A program made the position numbers and the translations under genes. Shown piece by piece: positions 28,640 to 37,597 of a stretch of 64,000 nt of DNA. The notes under the pieces are model-generated. The model was given only the letters and a program-made list of their open reading frames with translations. It was not told where the DNA came from and ran no database searches. This stretch comes from Citricoccus sp. CH26A (GTDB taxonomy: Bacteria > Actinomycetota > Actinomycetes > Actinomycetales > Micrococcaceae), in assembly GCF_000224415.1 (NCBI RefSeq), contig NZ_AFXQ01000006.1:1-64000 (forward strand). Direction: 5' to 3'. Position 1 is the first letter of the stretch, and every line of letters begins with the position of its first letter.

Positions 28640-29740
28640 ATGCGGATGTCGGACCTCAACCCGGTCCCGTCGCTGTTCACCATCGCGCCGGCGAACAAGG
28701 ACCACGAGGTCGGGATCCGCTGCGGCATCACGGTGCTGGTCCCGCTGCTGGCGCTGCTGCTGATGGACCGGATCGACCTGGCGATCTTCGCCTCCTTCGG
28801 GGCGTTCACCGGCATCTACGGCCGCAACACCACGCACGGGGTCCGGTTGCACATGCAGATGCGCGCCGGGCTGTTGATGGTCGCGGTCATCCTGGCGGCC
28901 ACCCTGGCCGGACGCAGCGGCGTCTCCGAGTCCGAGAGCCCCTGGGCGCTGGTCGGCCTGACCACCGTGGTGGCCGGCCTCTGCACGGTGGTCGCCGGGT
29001 ACTGGAGGCTGCGCCCGGCGGGCTCGCTGTTCCACATCTTCGCCTTCGCCGCCGTGGCCTCGGTGCCCTACCAGCCCCCGCTCGGCGAGGCGATGCTGAC
29101 CGCGGCGGCCGTGGTGGCGTGGGCCGTGGTGGTGGGCCTGGGCTCGCGCGTCCTGCCGTCCCGCCGGCAGCCGATCACCTGGACCCCCCGCGACCGGTCC
29201 ACCTCGGACGAGCACCGGATCATCTGGCTCGAGGCCCTGTGGTACGCGATCGCCGCCGGGACGGCGGGTTCCCTGGCCACGGCGCTGGGGCCCGCCCTGG
29301 GCATCGAGCACAACTACTGGGCCATGGTCGCCGCCGTCGTCCCGCTGGCCGGGCACTCCACCCGGTACCGCGTCAACCGCGGCCTGCAGCGGGTCATCGG
29401 CACCTTCCTCGGGCTGATCCTGATGGCCGGGATCCTCTGGCTCCGGCCCGAACCCTGGCTGATGATCCTCATCATCGCCCTCTTCCAGACCCTGGCCGAG
29501 CTCTACATCGCCCGTCAGTACGTGCTGGCCCAGGTGGTGGTCACCCCGCTCGCGCTGCTGTCCACCGTCCTGGTCACGGTGGGCACCGGGTCACCGGTCG
29601 ACGGCCCCGCACTGCTGAGGGACCGGTTCATCGAGACCGTCATCGGCGCGGCCGTCGGCGTGGCCTGCGTGCTCTACCCCTGGGCCTGGCGCAAGTGGGT
29701 CCGGCGCGACGCCGACCCGGCCACCGAGGCCCGCGACTGA
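28640..29740 (+). CDS. FUSC family membrane protein (aromatic acid exporter-like)
   Basis: 366 aa with two sets of hydrophobic helices: ~25-150 (LVPLLALLLMDRIDLAIFASFGA, GLLMVAVILAATLAG, LVGLTTVVAGLCTVVAGYW) and ~200-345 (WYAIAAGTAGSLATAL, NYWAMVAAVVPLAG, GTFLGLILMAGILWL). This matches the fusaric acid resistance/aromatic acid exporter superfamily core. The substrate is unknown. GGGGAGG precedes the ATG; a second in-frame ATG lies six bases on. Confidence 0.75.
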   Translation: MRMSDLNPVPSLFTIAPANKDHEVGIRCGITVLVPLLALLLMDRIDLAIFASFGAFTGIYGRNTTHGVRLHMQMRAGLLMVAVILAATLAGRSGVSESESPWALVGLTTVVAGLCTVVAGYWRLRPAGSLFHIFAFAAVASVPYQPPLGEAMLTAAAVVAWAVVVGLGSRVLPSRRQPITWTPRDRSTSDEHRIIWLEALWYAIAAGTAGSLATALGPALGIEHNYWAMVAAVVPLAGHSTRYRVNRGLQRVIGTFLGLILMAGILWLRPEPWLMILIIALFQTLAELYIARQYVLAQVVVTPLALLSTVLVTVGTGSPVDGPALLRDRFIETVIGAAVGVACVLYPWAWRKWVRRDADPATEARD

Positions 29741-29741
29741 G

Positions 29742-30734
29742 TCAGGCCTCGGGGCCGGCCGCCGCCTGCCGGTCCGCGAGCTCCCGGAGGGCCTGGACCT
29801 CGAGCCGGACCAGGCGGTCCAGCTCCTCGCCGGTGTAGGTCTTGGAGCCACCGCGGGCCCGCAGGTAGAACAGCGTGGAGAGGCGGGACTCGCGCCACCC
29901 GCGCTCCGCCGCGAGGTCCCCGGCGCTCTCTGCGCGCAGGATCTCCCGGTCGTAGAGGTTCGGCTCGTTGAGCTGGCGCTGGCGGAACTCCGCCTGCCGC
30001 TGGGCGCGGATGGGGTCCGGCTCGGCCTCGTCGGGCTCGCGCAGCCGCGCCCCGGTCGCCTCGGCCTCGGCCCGCTCGCCGCGGTGATGGTGGATGTTCG
30101 CGGCCAGCGCCAGGGCCGACTCGATCGACTTCCACCGTCCCATCGCCCCGTCGAAGGGCAGCGAGGTCAGTAGCGTGGTCGCCTGCAGCGCGCCGTCGGA
30201 GTCGTCCAGGTCCACGAAGAGGTAACGGGCCATGGTGTCGATGTCCTCGAGCTGGGCACCCGAGCGCATGTTGATCCCGCGCGAGAGCTTGGCGGCCAGG
30301 GCCAGCAGGCGCTGGTCGTCGGGGTGGCGCTGGGCGATCTCGACCACGACGGACTCCGGGGACCCCTCTTGGACGGGGGCCAGGTCCGCCGCGGTGTCCA
30401 GTGCCGGGGCGGGCCGGTGGGTGCGCACCCTGATGGTGGAGCCGAAGGCGATCCGGACCTGCCGCTCGTCCGCCAGGGTGGCGATGACGAGGGCGGGGGT
30501 GCCGAAGTCGTCCCGGGTGATGCGGGTCTGCGTCACGGGGGCGGAGGGCTCACCCCTGCGGGTCAGGAACCGGTCGCCGGGCTGGACCTGCTGGGCCTTG
30601 ACGGAGCGCAGGTAGTCCCCGCCGATGTCGTGCCGGGACGGCGGGGAGGAGACGGGGCGCGCGGGGGAGGGCGCGGCGGAGGCGGGCGAGGCGGCGGAGC
30701 CGGCGCCCGGGCCGGCCGTGTTCGGTGCGGACAT
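29742..30734 (-). CDS. DUF6707-like hypothetical protein
   Basis: 330 aa soluble protein, tentatively placed in DUF6707. A low-complexity Ala/Pro/Ser N-terminus (~1-35) is followed by a beta-rich domain (QVQPGDRFLTRRGE, VIATLADERQVRIAFGSTIRVR, ~50-105) and an alpha-helical, charged C-terminal region (~130-325) rich in Arg/Glu/Ala. No catalytic motif or function is recognised. Its start follows the NUDIX gene stop by three bases, so the two are co-transcribed. Confidence 0.55.
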   Translation of the reverse strand: MSAPNTAGPGAGSAASPASAAPSPARPVSSPPSRHDIGGDYLRSVKAQQVQPGDRFLTRRGEPSAPVTQTRITRDDFGTPALVIATLADERQVRIAFGSTIRVRTHRPAPALDTAADLAPVQEGSPESVVVEIAQRHPDDQRLLALAAKLSRGINMRSGAQLEDIDTMARYLFVDLDDSDGALQATTLLTSLPFDGAMGRWKSIESALALAANIHHHRGERAEAEATGARLREPDEAEPDPIRAQRQAEFRQRQLNEPNLYDREILRAESAGDLAAERGWRESRLSTLFYLRARGGSKTYTGEELDRLVRLEVQALRELADRQAAAGPEA

Positions 30735-30737
30735 GGG

Positions 30738-31277
30738 TCAGCGCCCCCAGCCCACGTGGGCCAGTGCCTGGCGCACCAGGTTGCCACGGCCGCCGATGAA
30801 CTCGGCCTGGATCGCGTCGCTCAGCGCCTCCTCGGGGGTCAGCCAGGTCAGCTCGAGGGCGTCGCCGCGGGGCTGGCACTCACCGGTGACCGGGACGAGG
30901 TAGGCCAGGGACACCACGTGCTGGCGGTCGTCCGTCAGGCCCGTCTCGGACGGGGAGGGGAAGTACTCGGCCACCGTGAAGGGGGTGATCGACGGCGGCA
31001 GCTGGGGCAGCGCCAGCGGGCCCAGGTCCTTCTCCAGGTGACGCATCAGCGCGGCCCGGACGGTCTCGCGGTACATCACGCGTCCGGACACGAAGGTGCG
31101 GCGCAGGTGCCCGCCGCCGTCGGCCAGGTACAGCAGGCCGATCTCCGACACGTACCCCAGGGCATCCAGGCGGACGGGCAGGGCCTCCACGTAGACCATG
31201 GGCAGGCGGCGGCGGGCCTCGTAGAGATCCTCTTCCGACAGCCACCCGGGATTCGGGTCGGGGGTGCGAACACTCAT
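30738..31277 (-). CDS. NUDIX hydrolase-fold protein (DUF4916), degenerate Nudix box
   Basis: 179 aa. Resembles the actinobacterial DUF4916 group of the NUDIX superfamily (VYVEALPVRLDALGYVSEIGLL, TPEEALSDAIQAEF). The Nudix-box region GRVMYRETVRAALMRHLEKD keeps the G-x5-E-x7-R spacing, but the REUxEE metal-binding glutamates are replaced (R-H-L-E-K-D). Hydrolysis may therefore be lost or altered. It precedes the DUF6707-like gene in one unit. Confidence 0.7.
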   Translation of the reverse strand: MSVRTPDPNPGWLSEEDLYEARRRLPMVYVEALPVRLDALGYVSEIGLLYLADGGGHLRRTFVSGRVMYRETVRAALMRHLEKDLGPLALPQLPPSITPFTVAEYFPSPSETGLTDDRQHVVSLAYLVPVTGECQPRGDALELTWLTPEEALSDAIQAEFIGGRGNLVRQALAHVGWGR

Positions 31278-31343
31278 GCCTCAGTTCTACCCGAGTCCGG
31301 GGCGCCGGTCACGCCGCCTGACCGGGGAGGGGCCAAACGGGTC

Positions 31344-32120
31344 TCAGCCCCGCCGCGCGTACCGCGCCCGGAAGTTCTCCAGCACCTTGCGCGGTTCGGT
31401 CACGGTGGCGGCCCGTACCCGGGCGAACAGCTCCTCGGCCTCGGCCGGGTCGTAGTAGCCGTTGTCCGCGTAGGTCTCCAGCCGGTACAGCAGTCCCTCC
31501 AGGTCCAGCTCCGGGTGGAACTGGGTGGCGTACTGGTGCCGGCCGATCCGGAACATCTGCACCGGGCAGGCGTCCCCGGCCACCAGCACCACGGCGTGCT
31601 CCGGCAGGGTGCGGATGGCCTCCTTGTGCCCCACGAAGGCCTCGAACTCCGGGTCCACGCCCGCCAGCAACGGGTCCGCACTCCCCGCCTCGGTCAGGCG
31701 CACGACGACGGCCCCGGCCGGCTCCCCGAAGGTCCCGTCCACCGTGGCGCCCTGGTGCAGCCCGAGGGTGCCGACCCCGTAGCAGGCACCCAGGAAGGGC
31801 ACGTCCCGCTCGAGGACGACGTCCAGCAGCCGGCGCAGCTCGGCCTCCACCACGATCTGCAGGTCGGACTTGAACTCGTCCGGGTCCGAGGAGGTGAAGG
31901 GACTGCCGCCCACGATCACCCCGGAGTGCCGGGGCACCAGCTGCGCCCAGTCCAGGTCGGCCGTCCCGCCCGAGGACGGCCCCGCGGCCGCGACGACCCG
32001 GTCCAACCGCAGCGTGACCAGCTCGCCGGGGCCGAAACCGCCTAGGACGGTGGTGGAGCGGACCTCGTCGGCGGCGACGGCGTCGTCCGCGCGGGTCTGG
32101 ATCAGCAGGAAGGGCAGCAC
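31344..32120 (-). CDS. Class I glutamine amidotransferase (GMP synthase-like)
   Basis: 258 aa. Nucleophile Cys in FLGACYGVGTLGLHQG and the His-Glu pair in ATQFHPE complete a class I amidotransferase triad; VIVGGSPF and FVGHKEAI are also typical. No ATG is available: the frame stays open 300 bases further upstream into the next gene, so the GTG at 32120 (VLPFLLIQTRAD), 22 bases after the preceding stop, is the best start. No synthetase domain or partner is adjacent, so the ammonia acceptor is unknown. Probably co-transcribed with the flavin oxidoreductase. Confidence 0.78.
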   Translation of the reverse strand: MLPFLLIQTRADDAVAADEVRSTTVLGGFGPGELVTLRLDRVVAAAGPSSGGTADLDWAQLVPRHSGVIVGGSPFTSSDPDEFKSDLQIVVEAELRRLLDVVLERDVPFLGACYGVGTLGLHQGATVDGTFGEPAGAVVVRLTEAGSADPLLAGVDPEFEAFVGHKEAIRTLPEHAVVLVAGDACPVQMFRIGRHQYATQFHPELDLEGLLYRLETYADNGYYDPAEAEELFARVRAATVTEPRKVLENFRARYARRG

Positions 32121-32142
32121 CTGAGTCAGGGTAGCCGCCGGT

Positions 32143-33300
32143 TCAGGGCCGTCCCCACTTGCCGCCGTGGTAGGGCGCGGCGACGAACTGGCGGAAGCGG
32201 TCGTCCCCCAGGGACAGGGCCGCCTCGGCGGGCCAGTTCGGGCGCACCAGGGCGGCGCGGCCGATGCCGACGGCGTCCGCGCGGTCGTTGACCAGGACGG
32301 CCTCGGCCGTCTCGTCGGAGGTGATGGAGCCGACCGTGGAGACGAACAGCCGGCGGGCGCCGCCGTCGGGCCCGTCCACCGCGAGGCCGCGCCCGGGTGC
32401 CAGGTCGAGGTCCTCGGTGCCACGCTTCACGGCCTCGGCGAGCGGCACCTGGTAACCCGGGCCCTTCGGGCCGAGGTAGGTGTCCCCGATGCCACCGGAG
32501 GACAGGTCGACCCAGTCCAGCCCGTCGGCCACGAGCGTGCGCACCAGGCGCACGGTGTCCTCCGCGGCCCAGCTGCTCTCCACCCAGTCGGACCCCGAGA
32601 GCCGCAGGCCCAGGACCTTGTCCTCGGGCCAGACCTCGCGGATGCCGGCGACCACGCGGCGCACCAGGCGCGTGCGGTTCTCGAAGGAACCGCCCCACTG
32701 GTCGGTGCGGTGGTTGGTGACGGGCGACAGGAACTGGTGCAGCAGGTAACCGTGCGCGCCGTGGACCACCACCGCGTCGAAGCCGGCGGCATCCGCGCGC
32801 CGTGCCGCGGCGACGAAGGCCGCGATGACCTCCTCGATCTCCGCCTCGGTCATCTCGCGGGTGGGCGCGGTCGCGGAGACGGCGGGGATGCCGGACGGCG
32901 AGACCGTCTCCCAGCCGCCCTCCTCCAGCGGGATGGGGCCCTGGTCGAAGCCGGGACGGGCCGGCCAGGTGGAGGCCTTGGACCCGGCGTGGGCCAGCTG
33001 GATCCCGGGCACGGCGCCCTGGGAGCGGATGAAGTCGGTGATCGGCGCCCAGGCGTCGCGTTGGGCGTCGTTCCACAGCCCGGTGTCCTGGTCGGAGATC
33101 CGCCCCTCGGGGACGACGGCGGTGGCCTCGGCCACGACCATGCCGAAGCCACCGGCCGCCCGCGCGCCCAGGTGGACCATCTGCCAGGGGCCGGGCACGC
33201 CGTCCTTCGTGCCCACGATGTACTGGCACATCGGGGGCAGGATCAGGCGGTTGCGGAGGGTCTGGCCGGCCACGGTGGCGGGTTCGAAGAGAAGGCTCAT
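32143..33300 (-). CDS. NADH:flavin oxidoreductase, old yellow enzyme (YqjM-like)
   Basis: 385 aa. LFEPATVAGQTLRNRLILPPMCQY carries the Cys near residue 26 characteristic of the YqjM class. GIQLAHAGSKAS and HGAHGYLLHQFLSPVTNHR with DQWGGSFENRTR complete the FMN barrel. It reduces activated alkenes with NAD(P)H in the cytoplasm; the physiological substrate is not known. The ATG at 33300 is chosen because the 327-base upstream extension of the frame crosses the divergent promoter region and is shadow coding. Confidence 0.88.
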   Translation of the reverse strand: MSLLFEPATVAGQTLRNRLILPPMCQYIVGTKDGVPGPWQMVHLGARAAGGFGMVVAEATAVVPEGRISDQDTGLWNDAQRDAWAPITDFIRSQGAVPGIQLAHAGSKASTWPARPGFDQGPIPLEEGGWETVSPSGIPAVSATAPTREMTEAEIEEVIAAFVAAARRADAAGFDAVVVHGAHGYLLHQFLSPVTNHRTDQWGGSFENRTRLVRRVVAGIREVWPEDKVLGLRLSGSDWVESSWAAEDTVRLVRTLVADGLDWVDLSSGGIGDTYLGPKGPGYQVPLAEAVKRGTEDLDLAPGRGLAVDGPDGGARRLFVSTVGSITSDETAEAVLVNDRADAVGIGRAALVRPNWPAEAALSLGDDRFRQFVAAPYHGGKWGRP

Positions 33301-33360
33301 GCTGGGCACAACCACGCGGTGGCCCGGCCGTATTCCGTCGGTCCCCCGGCCGGCGCTTCC

Positions 33361-33366
33361 TAGAAT
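33361..33366 (+). promoter_or_regulatory. -10 box of a probable leaderless start (TAGAAT)
   Basis: TAGAAT is followed by seven bases and the ATG at 33374. It supports that ATG over the one at 33365, which overlaps the box. Confidence 0.5.
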
Positions 33367-33373
33367 GGCTCCC

Positions 33374-33691
33374 ATGCCCTCGTTCCGTGCCCGCCTGCAG
33401 ATCGGCGACCTGCTGCCCGGCCACGCACCCGAGGAGGTCATGGCCACCGCGGAGGCCGCCCTGGCGTCCGTGTACACGGTGGAGGCCAAGGACCTGGAGG
33501 TGGTGGCACGGGTGCCGCGGATCGTCCTGCGGTTCACGGTGCCGGAGTCCACCTGGGACGGGGAGAACCGCGCGGCCCTCAGTGCCGCGGCGCAGATGCG
33601 GATGGCGGTGATGGAGGTGGCCACCACCGGGCGGCTCGAGGTCCTGCGCCGCGCCCGCGGCCGGTGGGAGCCGGTCGGCCCGGGACGATGA
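33374..33691 (+). CDS. Small conserved hypothetical protein
   Basis: 105 aa; family not recognised. Soluble, one domain, with MPSFRARLQIGDLLPGHAPEEVMATAEAA at the start (first residues only quoted in part) and a beta strand-rich middle (VEAKDLEVVARVPRIVLRFTV). Divergent from the old yellow enzyme gene and convergent with the frameshifted gene at 33740. Leaderless start likely. Confidence 0.6.
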   Translation: MPSFRARLQIGDLLPGHAPEEVMATAEAALASVYTVEAKDLEVVARVPRIVLRFTVPESTWDGENRAALSAAAQMRMAVMEVATTGRLEVLRRARGRWEPVGPGR

Positions 33692-33739
33692 ACGCCGGGC
33701 CGGGCCGGTCCGGGCCCGGCGCGGCTCGTCCCGAGCCGG

Positions 33740-35703
33740 TCAGACGTCGTCGACCGCGTGGCCCAGCGTCGCCCGGTGCTCGGCGTGGTTGATCCGGTAG
33801 CGCCGGTTCTCGGTGGCCAGCAGCACCACGAACAGGCCCATCGCGGCGACGATCGCGACCCATACGGAGTGCATGGATCCGACCAGCCGGGGTACCAGGA
33901 TGGCCACCAGCCCCCAGGTCAGTCCCAGGGCGATGGTGATGCGTCCGCGCTCGGTCATGGCCATCATGGCCGTACCCCAGACCACGACGACGATCGTGAG
34001 CACCGCCCACACCGCGCCCGGGATCCACAGCAGGTTCAGGCCCAGGGACTGCAGCCAGATGGAGGTGTTCGTGGCCGCGTAGATGACCGCCCAGCCGGTG
34101 AACAGGCCGATCATCCCGTCGGTGATGGCCCGTTCCACCCGGGTGCGGGCGGTGTAGAGGTTCAGCTGGTGGATGGAGCCCACCAGCAGGGACGTCAGGG
34201 CCAGCCAGACGACGAGCTCGGCCCCGAGCATGACCCCGCTGCGGGCGATCACGAACCACGCCACGGCCGCCACCATGGCCCCGGACACGCGCCACCCGGT
34301 GGCCCGCTGGCGCGCGGCGGCGGCCTGGGACGGCATCCACTGGTGGACGGTGTACACGCCCAGGGCGAGCCACAGCAGGGGCCAGACCAGCATGGCCCAC
34401 GAGGCCATGGACAGCATCGAGTACCCGCCGGCAAAGCGGCCGCCGTGCAGGTCGTGGAGCCAGGGTCCGGTGGGGTCCTCGCCGAGGAAGCCGAGCCCGT
34501 AGATCCCGCCGGCCACGAACAGCAGCCAGGCGATCGTCACGGTGACCTGGCGCAGCAGGTCCGGGAACCCCGGCAGGGGGTCCGGATCGCGGGAAGGCAG
34601 GTTGTAGGGCGGGATGTACCGGACGACCTCGGGCTCCCCCACGTGATCCCAGAAGTCCTCGTCGTCCCCATAGGCCTCCGGGGACGCGTAGGCCGCCGGT
34701 GCGGACCGGGGACCCAGCGTGGCGGCCTCGATGGCCTGGGCCTTCTCCAGGATGCGGTACCGGTGCCGCCACTCCGGCAGGAAGATCCGGGCGCGCTCCA
34801 GCAGCTCGGCGTCGGTGAGGTCCTCGCCCCGCTCCTCGAGCAGGGGGCGGCGCTCCGCCGGGGGACCCAGTCGGTGCCGTCCGCCTCGCGGGCAGCAGCC
34901 TGCAACGCCCAGGTCTCCCGCTCGCGCTGGCGCCGGAGCCACTCCTCCTGCTCCTGGCGTTCCATCTCCAGGCGGAGGGCCTCCTCCTCGGCGCGCTGGG
35001 CCTCCAGCCGGCGCTCGGCCTCGAGCCGGGCCTCCTCCTCGGCGCGGCGCTGGGCCTCCAGGCGGGCCTGCTCCTGCGCGCGGCGATAGGCGGCCAGGCG
35101 CTCGGCCTCGGCCCGCTCGGCGGCGAGACGTTCGGCCTCCAGCCGTTCCTCCTCGGCGAGGCGTTCGGCCTCCAGGCGCTCGGCCTCCGCACGCTCGGCG
35201 GCCTCGCGGCGGGCGATCTCGGCCTGCCGGCGCTCCTCCGCGCGGCGTTCGCGTTCCTCGGCCAGGCGGACCTTGGCCTGTTCGTAGGCCGCCTTGGCAT
35301 GGGCGGGGGACTCGTAGATCGCCTGGGAGACCTTGTCCCAGTCCGGTTCCCCGAGCCCGTCCAGCCACTCGTTGAGGGCCTCCACGGGATTGACGGGTTC
35401 GCGCAGGTTGGCGTGGCGCAACCGCGCCTGGGCGGCCGTGACACCCTCCGGCCCGCGCTCCCCGGGCGTCCCGCGGTCACCGCGGTCGACGGCCTCGACC
35501 CCACGGCCGGCCGGGGGGTCGTCCTGGCGGCCGAGACGCTCCCCGGACGGACCGTCGGACGGGCGGCCGGACGAGGGTCCGTCGGCGTGTTCCTCCGGGC
35601 GCGACCCGGAGACCGGGCCGGGCGACACCGGGCCGGTGGACCTGTCCGCTGCAGCCTTCATCCGGTGCAGCGCGGCCGAGGAAGAGGACGTCTCGTCCAC
35701 CAT
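33740..35703 (-). pseudogene. Coiled-coil plus multi-TM membrane protein, frameshifted
   Basis: Read as one gene of ~654 residues interrupted by a single-base frameshift at 34860-34864. N-terminal part (35703 to ~34865): disordered ~80 residues, then ~150 residues of Glu/Ala/Arg-rich heptad-like coiled coil (repeated EAERLEAERLAEE-type units). C-terminal part (~34860 to 33740): DLTDAELLERARIFLPEWRHRYRIL, then about eight membrane helices and an Arg-rich end. Restoring one C on the minus strand (five to six) joins the frames exactly (DGTDWVP-PAERRPLLEERG). Function unknown. Follows dedA with no gap. May be a sequencing error rather than a true pseudogene. Confidence 0.7.
34860..34864 (-). other. 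Frameshift site in a G homopolymer (site 1)
   Basis: A run of five G on the plus strand is where the coding frame of the gene at 33740-35703 changes. A sixth G restores one open frame on both sides. Confidence 0.75.
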
Positions 35704-36306
35704 TCACCCCTCCCTGGAGCGCCGCCGGACGGCGATCACCCCCGCAATGACCAACCCTAGAAGGGTACCCAACACCATGCCCACCACCGCGCTCGCCCAT
35801 GTCGGAAGGCCAGTCGCGCTCCCGGTGACCCAGCCCAGGCCCACCATGTAGACGGTCCAGACCAGGGCTCCACCGCCGGACAGCACCAGGAAGGGCCTCC
35901 AGGGCAGGGACGCGATCCCCGCGGTCGCCATCGAGGCGGTCCGCCCGCCGGAGACGAACCGCAGCACGAACAGCGTGGCGTAGCTGGGGGCCGGGCCGGC
36001 CCGGTCCAGCAGCCGCAGGATGCCCCGGTGGATGCGCTGGCCCCACGTGGCCCGGTCCAGCAGGCCGGTGAGCCGGTACCGGAACAGGGCGTAGAGCCCC
36101 ACGTCCCCGGCCCAGCAGCCCAGCCAGGCGGCGAGCAGGGAGGGGGCGAGACCCACGGTCCCGAGCTGCGCCATGGCCCCGGAGCCGATGACGAACAGCT
36201 CGCTCGGCACGGGGGGCACCGGCGCGTCCAGGGCCACCAGCAGCGCGGTCAGCGGGTGGAACCACCAGCCGAGGGACTCGATCCAGGCCGCGTCGAGCCC
36301 GGTCAT
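35704..36306 (-). CDS. DedA family (SNARE-associated/VTT domain) membrane protein
   Basis: 200 aa, four to five hydrophobic segments. VPPVPSELFVIGSGAMA and WLGCWAGDVGLYALFRYR, and the Arg/Gly signature LFVLRFVSGGRTASMATAGI, mark the DedA/VTT family of inner-membrane proteins implicated in lipid-carrier flipping and envelope homeostasis. Start overlaps the pseudouridine synthase stop by ATGA; the next gene follows without a gap. Confidence 0.85.
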   Translation of the reverse strand: MTGLDAAWIESLGWWFHPLTALLVALDAPVPPVPSELFVIGSGAMAQLGTVGLAPSLLAAWLGCWAGDVGLYALFRYRLTGLLDRATWGQRIHRGILRLLDRAGPAPSYATLFVLRFVSGGRTASMATAGIASLPWRPFLVLSGGGALVWTVYMVGLGWVTGSATGLPTWASAVVGMVLGTLLGLVIAGVIAVRRRSREG

Positions 36307-37247
36307 GCCACGGGTCGTTCCCGCAGCCGCAGCCCGGAGCTGAACTGCCGCTGCTCGCCCGTCAGCGGATCGGTGAAGCCGATGGTGTGGGCCAGCAGCT
36401 GCAGGGGCCGGTCGTAGTCGTCCGGGGCGGCGTCCAGCAGTCGCGGGTAGAACGGGTCGTTCAGGATGCCCAGGCCCAGTGCCGCCAGGTGTACGCGCAG
36501 CTGGTGGGTGCGTCCCGTCCTCGGGAACAACCGCAGGTGCGCGACCGCGGTTCCCGCCCAGGCGCCCGTGGACACCCCGGTGCCCAGCAGCTCGATGCGG
36601 GTCTCGGCGTTGGCGCCGATGGTGGGCCGGTTGGTCCGCCGGCCCTTCCGGGCCGGGGCGCCGGGTGAGTGCCCGGAATGCAGCGGACCGTAGTCCAGGG
36701 TCCGGGCGGTGAGCACGCCCTTGACCTTGTCCATCCGGTTCCGGTAGGTCAGCGGGAACCGGGCGGACAGCGTCTCGGGCCGTGTCCCGGCCGGTAGGGC
36801 GGCCACGGCCTCGTAGACCTTCCAGACCTGCCGGCGCTCGAAGAGCACCTGGTAGGCGCCGCGGGTGTCCGGGTGGGTGGAGAACAGCACGACGCCGGCC
36901 GTCGCCCGGTCCAGGCGGTGCATCGGCACGAGGTGGTCCAGTCCCAGCCGGTTGCGCAGCCGGACCAGGGCGGACTCCTGCACGAAGCGGCCGCCCGGGG
37001 TCGTGGGCAGGAAGTGCGGCTTGTCCGCCACCAGCAGGTGCTCGTCCTGGTGGAGGACCGTCACCTCATAGGGGATGGGTTCCTCGTGGGGCACGGACCG
37101 GTAGTACCAGACGGACTCGTGCACCCCCAGCGGGGTGTCCTCGGTGACCACGGTGCCGTCGGCGGCGCGGACCTCGCCGGTGCGGAACCGCTCCACGATG
37201 CCGTCGGGGTCGACATGGCCCCACCGGTGCAGCACGTAGTCCAGCAC
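36303..37247 (-). CDS. RluA-family pseudouridine synthase (N-terminus frameshifted)
   Basis: 314 aa intact frame with the catalytic Asp in HRLDRATAGVVLFS, plus YEAVAAL and GRTHQLRVHLAALGLGILNDP. Isomerises uridine to pseudouridine in rRNA or tRNA. The frame from the GTG at 37247 lacks the usual beginning. In another frame just upstream, from a GTG at 37327, stands VPPPLPVRDGVNATRLRLPP, which looks like the real N-terminus; one extra base in the G-run 37263-37268 would join them into a 341-residue protein. Overlaps dedA downstream. Confidence 0.85.
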   Translation of the reverse strand: MLDYVLHRWGHVDPDGIVERFRTGEVRAADGTVVTEDTPLGVHESVWYYRSVPHEEPIPYEVTVLHQDEHLLVADKPHFLPTTPGGRFVQESALVRLRNRLGLDHLVPMHRLDRATAGVVLFSTHPDTRGAYQVLFERRQVWKVYEAVAALPAGTRPETLSARFPLTYRNRMDKVKGVLTARTLDYGPLHSGHSPGAPARKGRRTNRPTIGANAETRIELLGTGVSTGAWAGTAVAHLRLFPRTGRTHQLRVHLAALGLGILNDPFYPRLLDAAPDDYDRPLQLLAHTIGFTDPLTGEQRQFSSGLRLRERPVA

Positions 37248-37262
37248 GCTGTCCCAGCCCGA

Positions 37263-37268
37263 GGGGGG
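37263..37268 (-). other. Frameshift site in a G homopolymer (site 2)
   Basis: A run of six G on the plus strand separates the N-terminal coding segment (37327-37269) from the main frame of the pseudouridine synthase. Seven G would give RLRLPPSGWDSVLDYVLHRW without interruption. Confidence 0.7.
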
Positions 37269-37369
37269 AGCCGGAGGCGGGTGGCGTTGACGCCGTCGCG
37301 CACGGGCAGGGGAGGGGGAACGGACACGGCTCTAGTCTTCCAGACCTGCACGAGATCAATTACGCTCTC

Positions 37370-37405
37370 CTACTAAGCAGTAAGTTCGAATTTACTAATT
37401 AGTAA
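37370..37405. promoter_or_regulatory. Tandem operator-like palindromes in an AT-rich island
   Basis: TTACTAATTAGTAA (37392-37405) is a perfect 14-base palindrome. CTACTAAGCAGTAA (37370-37383) matches it at 11 of 14 positions, exactly 22 bases upstream, about two helical turns. The surroundings (37350-37440) are strikingly AT-rich for this genome. The site lies between the divergent pseudouridine synthase and ketoacyl synthase genes. The rest of the gap to 37597 holds no convincing gene. Confidence 0.7.
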
Positions 37406-37597
37406 CCTGAATAAACCTTCCGGTAACACTTAAAACGGGCAAGAGTTCACCCTCCGGGCGGATTTAGGGCCATGACAGTTCACATTTCCCGTGGAGACCC
37501 ACATCACCATGAGACTGAAGGGGTAGCTGACCCCCGGAGGGGCGAGAAGACCGCCGCGGCGCACCAGGCCGATGGGTCCAGACAGTAGGAGATCACG

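Noticed and set aside
37472-37588. 38-codon reading frame before the ketoacyl synthase gene (His-rich product)
   Set aside because: No ribosome-binding site, poor codon pattern; lies in the leader downstream of the AT-rich operator region. Left as untranslated leader.
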